Source: Tidjanibacter sp. (GTDB lineage: Bacteria; Bacteroidota; Bacteroidia; Bacteroidales; Rikenellaceae). From it: 38,804 nucleotides of DNA. Of this stretch, positions 25,240 to 32,932 are shown piece after piece. The notes beneath the pieces are model-generated. The model saw nothing but the letters and a program-made list of their open reading frames with translations. It made no database searches and was not told the origin of the DNA. Position 1 is the stretch's first letter. Each line of letters starts with the position of its first letter. A program made the position numbers and the translations under genes. Location: NCBI GenBank assembly GCA_017936005.1, contig JAGBGK010000039.1:1-38804 (forward strand), read 5' to 3'.

Positions 25240-25259
25240 AAGGATATTCAAATTTAATA

Positions 25260-25814
25260 TTATAAACTTTCCAACTTCCTAATTAGATCTGTAAATACAT
25301 TATAAGCCTTACTCAATTCTACAGTACCATAGCCATAGGTGCTTTGCTGAGGAGTGGGGTTGGGAATTATATCTTTCAACAAGAAATACATATCCCTATT
25401 GTGACTACCATCACACGAAGTCAGCTCATACTTGCAGTGGTTCAGTACACTTAGTTCAATTTGAGCAAGAATATGCTCGCCGTTGATTGGGACACGCAAT
25501 CGAATAGTTGTATTGTCTTCTAGAATAGTTGCTCCAAATTTGGGAAAATCTTGTTTAAGATTCTCACACCAAATTTTGGTTAAAGGTAGTAGAGTCTCGT
25601 CCAAGAGAGCGTTCAAGTCATATATTTCATCTTCAAAAGCGGATATCTTATCTTCCAGTTTCTCTATCTTATCTTCCAGTTTCTCTATCTTATCTTCCAT
25701 TTCACCTATCTTACTGTTTTTTACAGCGATGGTTTGAAGAATTTCGTTTATGATGGTCATTGGGTCTGTGCCCGAACTAATCTGAGTTCTAAAATACTTT
25801 AATGCACGTTTCAT
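25260..25814 (-). CDS. Coiled-coil protein of unknown function
   Basis: A 184-aa cytoplasmic protein. Residues ~30-75 are a strong coiled coil with the heptad DKIEKLE repeated exactly and followed by DKISAFEDEIYDLNALLDE. The C-terminal ~110 residues (DFPKFGATILEDNTTIRLRV...YELTSCDGSHNRDMYFLLKD) look like a small alpha/beta domain that I do not recognise. The coiled coil is coded by 21-bp DNA repeats. A leader of about 155 bases is predicted from the -7 box at 25977. No signal peptide is seen. Confidence 0.7.
   Translation of the reverse strand: MKRALKYFRTQISSGTDPMTIINEILQTIAVKNSKIGEMEDKIEKLEDKIEKLEDKISAFEDEIYDLNALLDETLLPLTKIWCENLKQDFPKFGATILEDNTTIRLRVPINGEHILAQIELSVLNHCKYELTSCDGSHNRDMYFLLKDIIPNPTPQQSTYGYGTVELSKAYNVFTDLIRKLESL
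25644..25706 (-). repeat. Three 21-bp tandem repeats inside the coiled-coil gene
   Basis: Units at 25644-25664 and 25665-25685 are identical over 21 bases, and a third at 25686-25706 differs at about four. Each unit codes for one heptad (DKIEKLE type), so gain or loss of a unit by slippage would keep the frame and change coiled-coil length by one heptad. Confidence 0.9.
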
Positions 25815-25976
25815 AGTTTTATTATGTTCTTGTTATTTTAATATTTCATCGATTTGATATAATCGTTTGAAGAATAAACACTTGAAGTTATTTTGAAAAG
25901 AGCGTGGTAACGATTTGGGAATCGTGCGAATTTCTGCGGTTTGCGGTAGCAATACTCTCAAATAACTCTTGTGCTA

Positions 25977-25984
25977 CAAAGGTA
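25977..25984 (-). promoter_or_regulatory. -7 box upstream of the coiled-coil gene
   Basis: The minus strand reads TACCTTTG, an exact consensus -7 box, but the nearest TTTG upstream is only 12 bases away, so the -33 element is poor. The gap 25815-26054 otherwise shows no gene. Confidence 0.4.
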
Positions 25985-26038
25985 TAATAATTTTTGCAAA
26001 TTAAGTTAAGTCGCTCAAAATTTATTTCACAGATACGA

Positions 26039-26073
26039 CAACACTCCCGATTGATTATTCTTCGGGAGTGTTG
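26039..26073. terminator. Hairpin overlapping the end of the YhcG gene
   Basis: CAACACTCCCGA pairs with TCGGGAGTGTTG, and the loop contains the stop codon of the nuclease gene at 26055. The T-rich side faces the plus direction (TTTTC), so its role as terminator for the minus-strand gene is uncertain; it may instead protect the 3' end. Confidence 0.6.
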
Positions 26074-27110
26074 TTTTCTTGTTGTAGCCTGAATATCATT
26101 TTCTGACGTTCTATCTCGTTTGATAATTCCTCTTTTGTTGGCAAGAATGTGAGATACTTGGCTTGAAACAATCTGTCATTATCCTTGAGCATTGAGTATC
26201 GTGCCATATCCTCACTTGTCCGAGAACACAAAATAAGTCCAATAGTAGGATTATCACCCTCTGTTCGTTTCAGTTCATCATACATTCTGATATACATATC
26301 CATTTGTCCTACATCTTGATGACTGATCTGCTCAGTCTTCAAATCGACAAGCATAAAGCATTTGAGAATGTAGTTGTAGAACACAAGGTCTATGTAGAAA
26401 TCCCCCATATCGGTGCGGATGTGTTGCTGACGGGCAACAAAGGCATAACCTTTACCCAACTCCATTATGAATTTTTGAAGATGAGTGATTATTGCACTCT
26501 CCAATTCTGTTTCTGAGAATTTTGTATTCTGAGCCAGCCCTAAAAACTCTGCAACAACAGGATTTTTGATAAACTCCAACTTGTCGCCCTGCATGGGTGC
26601 TGTAATTTGCTTCATCTCATCAATTACAACATCCTTTGCTTGCGATTGCAACAAACGGTAGTAATATTGAGATGAAATGTTGCGATGTAGGGTTCTCACG
26701 CTCCACATCTCTTTAGCGGCCTCCTGCATATACCAATGGCGTGCCGTTTCGTCACTAACCGTAAGCAACTCACGATAATGAGTCCAAGTAAGATTTGGCA
26801 CTCGCGAGTGCCAAATCTCTATATCCTTGAAATAGAGATAGAATTGACGATAATCCTGCAAACGGCGAGCAGAATATGAATTGCCATACATTGGCATTAG
26901 TTCCGTTGCGAGATTCTTCAACAAAGCCTTGCCATACTCGGCACGCGAAGCACCACCTTGTTCTTCCTCCACTATACGACGACCTACCAACCAATTTGAT
27001 TGAATCATCAAGGTATTGATAGATGTGTATGCCTGTTTTCTCGCTTGCTCGATAATCTGCTTAATATCGGCAATAATATCTGTGCTATTATGAATCTGCC
27101 TCTGTTTCAT
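26055..27110 (-). CDS. YhcG/DUF1016 family PDDEXK nuclease
   Basis: A 351-aa protein. The N-terminal half (residues ~10-150: INTLMIQSNWLVGRRIVEEE, GKALLKNLATELMPMYGNSY, then LTWTHYRELLTV) is the DUF1016 N-terminal helical/DNA-binding region. The C-terminal half is a PDDEXK nuclease with Asp241 in FYIDLVFYN and Asp256-x-Lys258 in LVDLKTEQ. YhcG-type proteins are widespread, often mobile, and are linked to DNA processing or defence; their biochemical role is not settled. The -7 box lies almost on the start codon, so the mRNA may have little or no leader. Confidence 0.9.
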   Translation of the reverse strand: MKQRQIHNSTDIIADIKQIIEQARKQAYTSINTLMIQSNWLVGRRIVEEEQGGASRAEYGKALLKNLATELMPMYGNSYSARRLQDYRQFYLYFKDIEIWHSRVPNLTWTHYRELLTVSDETARHWYMQEAAKEMWSVRTLHRNISSQYYYRLLQSQAKDVVIDEMKQITAPMQGDKLEFIKNPVVAEFLGLAQNTKFSETELESAIITHLQKFIMELGKGYAFVARQQHIRTDMGDFYIDLVFYNYILKCFMLVDLKTEQISHQDVGQMDMYIRMYDELKRTEGDNPTIGLILCSRTSEDMARYSMLKDNDRLFQAKYLTFLPTKEELSNEIERQKMIFRLQQENNTPEE

Positions 27111-27114
27111 AGTG

Positions 27115-27122
27115 CAAAGATA
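27115..27122 (-). promoter_or_regulatory. -7 box immediately before the YhcG start codon
   Basis: The minus strand reads TATCTTTG followed by CACTATG. The predicted start point falls within a few bases of the ATG at 27110. No good -33 element is seen, so the site is moderately supported. Confidence 0.5.
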
Positions 27123-27228
27123 GTGTGATTATTTGAAATAAATTCAAGTAGCATAAAAAACCGCGCCCCTCGCAGTGAAGGACTCAGTAGTCAGACGAAA
27201 TTTATCTCTGCAATGATAGCAAAGATAG

Positions 27229-27804
27229 TTAAAATTCGACAGAACTCTCATTGTGGAACAAAGCGCATACCAACAACAAATACTCCGGAATTTTCCCATT
27301 GCTACCCCAGCGAAGTTCTAAGTCGAATAGTTCCTTTGTGGTTTTCCCAATATCAAAGCCGTATCCTTCGAGCGATGGACGCACACATTCAGGGTGTCGG
27401 CACACTTTACCATAGGGGCGCGTACAAGTACCTTCTGGGCAATAGAGACAACTCCCTACATAAGCTGCTGAAAGACCTGTGTATTTAGACTCTAATTCCA
27501 ACAATCTTCTCTCTAATCGAATTCTCTCAGGACGGATTAGCTCACGCGAAACATCAATTGACAAATCGGTATCAGAGGGATATATTTGAGTTACAACCAA
27601 AAGTACTTTATCGTAACATCTGAGTCGTTCTTCTACATCAAACTCAAATGGAGGACACCCCCAACTCTTACCGTAATTTCTGCATTCTATGCAATACTTA
27701 GCAAAAACATCTGCATTCCTATATTTTGATATATATTTCTCTACAGACAGATTTCTAAAAAAATCCTTTGCAGTATACTGATTATTACTTTGGTTATTTT
27801 TCAT
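27229..27804 (-). CDS. DUF2284 Cys-rich predicted metal-binding protein, last gene of the B12 operon
   Basis: A 191-aa cytoplasmic protein from the ATG at 27804, which overlaps the btuD stop by 11 bases (a longer frame would need TTG). Eight of its cysteines sit in two DUF2284-type groups: Cys38-x2-Cys41-x8-Cys50-Pro-Pro near the N-terminus, and Cys119-x2-Cys122-x4-Cys127-x7-Cys135-x4-Cys140, which resembles a ferredoxin-like cluster site. The domain is known mainly from anaerobes and its function is unknown. Overlap with btuD strongly suggests a role tied to corrinoid import, such as redox or metal chemistry on the incoming cobalt, but that is inference. Confidence 0.85.
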   Translation of the reverse strand: MKNNQSNNQYTAKDFFRNLSVEKYISKYRNADVFAKYCIECRNYGKSWGCPPFEFDVEERLRCYDKVLLVVTQIYPSDTDLSIDVSRELIRPERIRLERRLLELESKYTGLSAAYVGSCLYCPEGTCTRPYGKVCRHPECVRPSLEGYGFDIGKTTKELFDLELRWGSNGKIPEYLLLVCALFHNESSVEF

Positions 27805-28519
27805 ATCTAATCTTAAACAATTTTTCAATATACCCGCTGTTAATCATCTCCTCTGCTGGATAATGATGCAGGGTTGGAGAATCTATCAGTGCAATCGTAT
27901 CGCAAACAGATTTAGCGATGTCAAGTTCGTGTGTAGAAAATACAATACACTTATTTTCTTTATGTGCTAAATCTGCCAATAGATGGCATAATTCATACCT
28001 ATTAGGCATATCAAGAAACGATGTGGGCTCATCCAACAAAATTATTGGAGTTTCTTGTGCAAGAGCACGCGCTATCATCACTCGCTGACACTCGCCGTCA
28101 GACATCTTGTCCATAGTACGAAATGCATATGCTTCCATACCAACTTTTTCCAGAGACTGCATAACAACCCGCTCATCTTCCCTTTGCATTCTGCCTATCC
28201 AATTGGTATAAGGAGCTCTGCCAAGGGCAACTACATCTCTACACGCTAAATTTGAGATGCGAACTCGCTCCGTTGTAACAAAAGCAACTTGTCGGGCCAA
28301 TTGTAGTGCTGTTGTATCTTTAATATCCGTACCGTTCAAGACAATGTTACCATTCATCAAAGGTTGGGAACCGATAATAGCACGTAACAATGTAGATTTG
28401 CCACTACCATTACGCCCTATAAGCGCAGTCGTTGTTCCACTGCTAAAAGTTGCTGATACATCCTTAAGCAGTATTTGTTTATTATCGTATCCCAACGAAA
28501 TGTTTTTAAGTTCAATCAT
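27794..28519 (-). CDS. btuD: ABC transporter ATP-binding protein for vitamin B12 (BtuD/FecE type)
   Basis: A 241-aa ATPase. Walker A is GRNGSGKST (35-43), the signature loop is MSDGECQRVMIARAL, Walker B is IILLDEPTSFLD and the H-loop is STHE. It belongs to the BtuD/FecE/FhuC group. The ATG at 28519 follows the btuC stop by one base (TGATATG), so the two are coupled; an upstream TTG in the overlap is less likely. The assignment to B12 and not a siderophore rests on the operon with BtuB, BtuG and a cobalamin riboswitch. Confidence 0.9.
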   Translation of the reverse strand: MIELKNISLGYDNKQILLKDVSATFSSGTTTALIGRNGSGKSTLLRAIIGSQPLMNGNIVLNGTDIKDTTALQLARQVAFVTTERVRISNLACRDVVALGRAPYTNWIGRMQREDERVVMQSLEKVGMEAYAFRTMDKMSDGECQRVMIARALAQETPIILLDEPTSFLDMPNRYELCHLLADLAHKENKCIVFSTHELDIAKSVCDTIALIDSPTLHHYPAEEMINSGYIEKLFKIRYEK

Positions 28520-28520
28520 A

Positions 28521-29525
28521 TCAAACAATGGATTTATTACGAATTACCACCCATACAACAATGGGAATACCCAGCAACGCTGTGATGGTATTGATTGGAA
28601 GAGTGAGCCATTTGGAAACAATGTCGCAAAATAATAAGACCACACCGCCACATAACGCAGATGCAGGCAATAATATACGATGATCTGCATTGCTAAACAA
28701 CATTCTTGAGATATGTGGTATCGCCAATCCTACAAATCCAATAGGACCACAAAACGCTGTTACGGTTCCTGCCAATAATGTGGTAGATAAAAATATCAGA
28801 TAGCGTGATTTACGAATGTTTAAGCCCATTGTGCGTGCATACTGTTCGCCTAACAGAAGCAGATTCAACGGTTTTATAACCGCTATGGACAATATCAAAC
28901 CAAGAAATACTGCGGGCAGTAATAGTTGCAACTGGCTTGCCGTAACATCGCCAAGAGAGCCCATAGTCCATATGACAAAAGATTTAAGGGCTTCTTCATT
29001 ACTCAAATACTGCAAAATCTGCACTACTGCGCTCACTCCTGATGAAAACATCATACCGAGGATTAGGATAACCATAATATCTTTAATTCTCGTGCTCACA
29101 AACGCAATGAACGCAAGAATCAAAGCAGAGCCAATCCAAGCAGCACCTGCCGTACCAATAGACGATATCGCGCTGTTATTAACAATACCCAAAAGTGGCA
29201 TTCCCAAGATAAAAATGGCAACTCCGAGGCTTGCACCCGAACTGATACCCAGTACATACGGACCAGCCAATGGATTGCGAAAAAGAGTTTGCATTTGCAA
29301 ACCACTCACCGACAAAGCTATTCCAGCAATCACTGCCACAATGGCTTTCATTAGACGAATGTCCAGAACAATGAGTCGTGTTGCCGAGTTGACCTCTTCT
29401 CCAATCATTGCTCCCCAAATATCCTTTAAGGGAATATATACAGCACCTACGAGCAGATCCAGGACAAAAAGAACAAGCAAGAGGATGGATAGAATCACAA
29501 AAAGTGTTACAGTACGATGCCCCAT
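28521..29525 (-). CDS. btuC: ABC transporter permease for vitamin B12 (BtuC/FecCD type)
   Basis: A 334-aa inner-membrane permease with about ten hydrophobic helices. FecCD signatures are visible: GLQMQTLFRNPLAGPYVLGISSGASLG (near residues 70-96) and FCGPIGFVGLAIPHISRML (near 260-280), the latter being the region that contacts the ATPase. It starts five bases after the btuF stop and ends next to the btuD start. The family also moves iron chelates; B12 is inferred from context. Confidence 0.9.
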   Translation of the reverse strand: MGHRTVTLFVILSILLLVLFVLDLLVGAVYIPLKDIWGAMIGEEVNSATRLIVLDIRLMKAIVAVIAGIALSVSGLQMQTLFRNPLAGPYVLGISSGASLGVAIFILGMPLLGIVNNSAISSIGTAGAAWIGSALILAFIAFVSTRIKDIMVILILGMMFSSGVSAVVQILQYLSNEEALKSFVIWTMGSLGDVTASQLQLLLPAVFLGLILSIAVIKPLNLLLLGEQYARTMGLNIRKSRYLIFLSTTLLAGTVTAFCGPIGFVGLAIPHISRMLFSNADHRILLPASALCGGVVLLFCDIVSKWLTLPINTITALLGIPIVVWVVIRNKSIV

Positions 29526-29530
29526 ATATA

Positions 29531-30670
29531 TTATTCCACTTTTCTATAATATACGAATTCCTTGTCGGACACTAATTCAGGATGAAAAATCTTAATCATA
29601 TCGCGTAATACGATATCCGGGTTTACAACACCTGATTCCCAGTAGTCATTACCGCCACCCACGGCACGGCGTTTGTCGCAATTATACACCTCGCCTTTCT
29701 TTACACAGGGCATGTTTGCAAATTTAGGGAATTGATTGCATAAGTCTTCCAATGTGGTTACATTTCCTACATTGATCCACACATCTGCGCTTGTGGTTAG
29801 TATGGCGGCTTCTTCCACATCTATGGGTAGAGAGTGATTGGAGGTGTTCTTTTTGTAGATATAATCACCACCAGCATCAGCGATCAGTCGTGCCACATAG
29901 CTGGTAGATGATGCCATAAACCAAGAATCGGCATACGGAGTATTTATCATAACCTTTGGAGATTGTGAGGTCGCTGTTGAAGCAAGTGTTTTCAAATACT
30001 CATATCTTTGCGGAATCTCTGAAAAATACGCAATTCCCTGCTCACGACATCCTACAATCTCAGAAAGGGCAACCAACCATTCTGTCTTTCCAAGAGGATC
30101 TTCTTCGACATATTCTCCAACATATGCATATGGGATGCCCAATTCTTCAAGTTTGGATTCCATTGCACAAGCTCCATTTACGCCAAACAGCAAGATAATA
30201 TCAGGTTCTTGCGCCACCAGTAATTCAAAATTCATATTGCCATCATATCCGACATCTGCAATACTCTTTTTGTTCTCAACAATATATTGGTTGGAGATAA
30301 AATCGATGCCGGAAACTCCTACAATAGTTTCTACCGCACCTACAGCATCTAACATTGCAATATGAGTTGATGACATACATACAACACGCTTCGCATCACC
30401 ATTCAAGACTTGTCCTGCAAATCCATCTGGGGCATTTTCTCCACCACGAGCAATAAACAGCATCGTTTCCACATCGTTGGCACCTTGCCAAGGATTCTTA
30501 ACTTTCAGAATAGTACTCTGTTTTCCCTCTGCACCGACAATGCTGAATCCTGCCGCATACTTAGGTGTATATATCTCGACATTGAAATCTTCGACATTAC
30601 CAGTTCTACCACATGATAGCATACATAATAATGTGGCGTAAAAAATCAAATTCTTTATATATCGTCTCAT
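29531..30670 (-). CDS. btuF: Corrinoid-binding lipoprotein of the ABC transporter (BtuF type)
   Basis: A 379-aa type III periplasmic-binding protein. From the ATG at 30670 it begins MRRYIKNLIFYATLLCMLSC, a lipoprotein signal with Cys20; an upstream TTG start is less likely. The helical-backbone fold is visible in AKRVVCMSSTHIAMLDAVGA, VGVSGIDFISN, NFELLVAQEPDIILLFG and SYVARLIADAGGDYIY. It would deliver corrinoid from the periplasm to BtuC. It is separated from btuB by 189 bases holding two structured elements, the only large gap in the operon after its second gene. Confidence 0.87.
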   Translation of the reverse strand: MRRYIKNLIFYATLLCMLSCGRTGNVEDFNVEIYTPKYAAGFSIVGAEGKQSTILKVKNPWQGANDVETMLFIARGGENAPDGFAGQVLNGDAKRVVCMSSTHIAMLDAVGAVETIVGVSGIDFISNQYIVENKKSIADVGYDGNMNFELLVAQEPDIILLFGVNGACAMESKLEELGIPYAYVGEYVEEDPLGKTEWLVALSEIVGCREQGIAYFSEIPQRYEYLKTLASTATSQSPKVMINTPYADSWFMASSTSYVARLIADAGGDYIYKKNTSNHSLPIDVEEAAILTTSADVWINVGNVTTLEDLCNQFPKFANMPCVKKGEVYNCDKRRAVGGGNDYWESGVVNPDIVLRDMIKIFHPELVSDKEFVYYRKVE

Positions 30671-30688
30671 AATTTTTTTCAAAAAATG

Positions 30689-30753
30689 GGGAGATGGCTA
30701 ATGTATGGCTAATACCCAATAATTGTTTAATCAATTATCGCAAACCATCTCCC
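30689..30753 (-). other. Structured element 2 between btuB and btuF
   Basis: A perfect 9-bp stem GGGAGATGG/CCATCTCCC closes a 47-base loop. Inside, on the transcribed sense, ATAATTG/CAATTAT forms a second stem and GTAT-TAGCC-ATAC a third. The closing stem is followed in the sense direction by CATTTTTTG, terminator-like, 19 bases before the btuF ATG. Its core (TTGGGTATTAGCCATACA) recurs in element 1. Confidence 0.7.
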
Positions 30754-30780
30754 GTTCAAGTTACATTTAAACACGAAAAG

Positions 30781-30853
30781 CGCGAGGGGCTGTATGGTGT
30801 ATGGCAATACCAATCGTGAAATATACACTGCTAACTATAAACCGACCCTCGCG
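30781..30853 (-). other. Structured element 1 between btuB and btuF
   Basis: A perfect 8-bp stem CGCGAGGG/CCCTCGCG closes a 57-base loop containing the core TTGGTATTGCCATACA and the sense-strand GGTTTATAG near the 5' arm, as in element 2 (GGTTTGCGA). The closing stems differ in sequence but both pair fully, as expected for selection on structure. It begins seven bases after the btuB stop codon. Confidence 0.7.
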
Positions 30854-30859
30854 AAGTTC

Positions 30860-32920
30860 TTATTTTTTCTTGCCCCACTTTGGAGTTATGCCAATAAACA
30901 CCTCAAAGTTAATACCTGGCATGGGGCGAGATAGTACCGAGAGATACTCCTCGTTAAAAAGATTGTTTATCGTTCCCTTCAATGATAGATCTGCCCACTT
31001 AAATACCAGAACCTTTTCAAGCGATATGTTCGACATAAAGTATGGCGGTAGCTTGCCCGTAAGCGAGATATCGTTTGACGACATCGTATATCGCTCCGAA
31101 TAGTAGCACCATTTGTATAGGAACGACCATCTACGCCACGACAATCGGCCCGTAACGGTCGAAGATAGTTCAGGCACATAGGGAAGTTGTTTGCCTACCG
31201 ACTGGTCGGCAGGGGTGCGAGGCTCGCCACAGTTGATAGATGGAGTCCAAGAGAAAGTGCCGTTCAATCCAAGCTGCCACTCCTTCGAGAGTGCTACATC
31301 GAGATCGGCTTGCAGTTCCACACCGTATGCGTGAACATCCTTGATATTGTCTGGCGAGAAGAAGCCTTTGGTCGTAGGCAGCCAGATAATCCAATCCTTA
31401 ATAAATGACTCAAACCAGTTTGCAGAGCCACTTAACGCATATACTCCCTCCTTGCCAACGGCAAACGAGAGACCTGCATCGTATGTCCAGCCACTCTCCT
31501 TCTTCAAGTCAGGATTACCACCTGGCAGGAAGTAGAGGTCATTGAGGGTTGGGAAGCGATAGTTGCGCGAAACGGATGCTTTGGCGATAATATTTCCCCT
31601 CTTTGATAGCACACCATCGATAAAAAATGCAGGTATTATAGGTGTCCACTCCTTGCCGAACATCTCCTCTCGAATAACTACCGACATACCCAAGCGGTCT
31701 ATTGGTCGCCACTTGGCCGATACCGAGCCTGATAGTTCGGGACGACCTTTGCGGTAGCCGACAATCGCCTTATTGCCGTCTTGTCGCAAAATGTTTTTAT
31801 CCTCGCTCTCTACGATATGTTGATGCAGCGAGAGGTTGGCGGTAAAGAGCCACTTCTTGCCGATATAGTACTCGCCATCGACTTGTCCATAGAAGGTGTT
31901 GATGCGCGAGCGCGAGCGCGTCATATGCGCCATAATGCCATTGCCCAAATCGCGCTTGTAGTCATATGCCATCCATGTATAGATATATCCCGCCTTTGCG
32001 CCTAACTTCCAGTTCTCGCGCAGATGATCCCACGACAAAACGCCTCGGAAGGTCTGCTCTCGCTGGCGGTTTTCAAAGTCGGTCTCGTTGCCGTGATCAA
32101 CGGTCAGCATTGCCAATTCGCGGTTAGAGTTTATATACCACGCATTAAGTCCCAATCTATCGCCCTTGCCCGTATTGTAATAGATCTCCTGTAGGAGGTG
32201 GAGATCCTTGAACGCACCGCTACGGTTGCGCTCAACAGGGTAAAATTGGTCTATGATATTCATATTCTCATCATAGATATTCTCCTTCTTGTCGTGGTTG
32301 CGATATTTATAGTCGTTAGGCGACGATGAATAGACAGCACGAGTAGATACCTGCCAGTGGTCGTTGCCGTATGTAAGGCGCAAGAATTCATCAAAGGTCT
32401 TGAATGAACCAATACCCTGAATATATTGTAGCCCAAAGCCATCTGCTTGTGCTGGCTTGGTAGATAGTTTAACCGAGCCACCCAAACCGCCACCCGTTTC
32501 GTTTACCGATGATGTTCCGTGCAGTAGCGAGGCATCGTCGATGAAGTATGAGGGAATCATCGAGAAGTCGGTCATTCCGAGCATCGGGTTGTTAATTTTC
32601 ATACCGTTCCAAGACACCTGCGTATGCGAGGGCGAAGTTCCACGAAAAGCGACCGTTGAGAGTGTGGCTCGACCGTAGTTCTTGACAAAGATCGAGGAGT
32701 TAAATGTCAGTACATCTGCCATCGAGAGGGCTATATTCTCTTTGAGGACAATGGTGTCGAACTTGGTCTGCTGCGTGCCAATCTCCTTCATCGGACGCTG
32801 CCCATAAACGGTAATCTCTTTGATGTTGATTCCCCTGCGTGCCCAATCGGGCGCATCGTCATTCTGCGCAAATGCGAGATGAGGTACAACCAAACAGATT
32901 ATAAGGAAAAGTTTCTTCAT
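30860..32920 (-). CDS. btuB: TonB-dependent outer-membrane receptor for vitamin B12
   Basis: A 686-aa outer-membrane transporter. MKKLFLIICLVVPHLAFAQ is the signal peptide; EITVYGQRP near residue 36 is a likely TonB box; residues ~50-160 form the plug (SMADVLTFNSSIFVKNYGRA, TVAFRGTSPSHTQVSWNGMK), and the rest is a beta-barrel with many aromatic strands, ending INFEVFIGITPKWGKKK. It lacks the N-terminal carboxypeptidase-like domain of SusC proteins, as expected for BtuB-type receptors. It is the next gene after the BtuG-like lipoprotein (12-base gap), the pair known to form a capture-and-transport complex in Bacteroides. Confidence 0.92.
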   Translation of the reverse strand: MKKLFLIICLVVPHLAFAQNDDAPDWARRGINIKEITVYGQRPMKEIGTQQTKFDTIVLKENIALSMADVLTFNSSIFVKNYGRATLSTVAFRGTSPSHTQVSWNGMKINNPMLGMTDFSMIPSYFIDDASLLHGTSSVNETGGGLGGSVKLSTKPAQADGFGLQYIQGIGSFKTFDEFLRLTYGNDHWQVSTRAVYSSSPNDYKYRNHDKKENIYDENMNIIDQFYPVERNRSGAFKDLHLLQEIYYNTGKGDRLGLNAWYINSNRELAMLTVDHGNETDFENRQREQTFRGVLSWDHLRENWKLGAKAGYIYTWMAYDYKRDLGNGIMAHMTRSRSRINTFYGQVDGEYYIGKKWLFTANLSLHQHIVESEDKNILRQDGNKAIVGYRKGRPELSGSVSAKWRPIDRLGMSVVIREEMFGKEWTPIIPAFFIDGVLSKRGNIIAKASVSRNYRFPTLNDLYFLPGGNPDLKKESGWTYDAGLSFAVGKEGVYALSGSANWFESFIKDWIIWLPTTKGFFSPDNIKDVHAYGVELQADLDVALSKEWQLGLNGTFSWTPSINCGEPRTPADQSVGKQLPYVPELSSTVTGRLSWRRWSFLYKWCYYSERYTMSSNDISLTGKLPPYFMSNISLEKVLVFKWADLSLKGTINNLFNEEYLSVLSRPMPGINFEVFIGITPKWGKKK

Positions 32921-32932
32921 CGCATTGGTTGT

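Noticed and set aside
27150..27200. Terminator or att-like sequence after DUF2284 (GCGAGGGGCGCGG then TTTTTT on the minus strand)
   Set aside because: A T-run follows a G+C-rich stretch, but only a four-base stem with wobble could be drawn, and no second att copy was found.
29531..30670. Iron-siderophore binding protein (FecB type) instead of BtuF
   Set aside because: The fold alone cannot tell the two apart, but the operon has a cobalamin riboswitch, BtuB, BtuG-like and DUF4465 proteins, so B12 is the better reading; kept as a minor alternative.
30689..30757. tRNA-like element ahead of btuF (closing stem plus GTTCAA on the plus strand)
   Set aside because: The arms do not fit a tRNA cloverleaf, no anticodon stem forms, and a related second copy with another stem argues for a different structured element.
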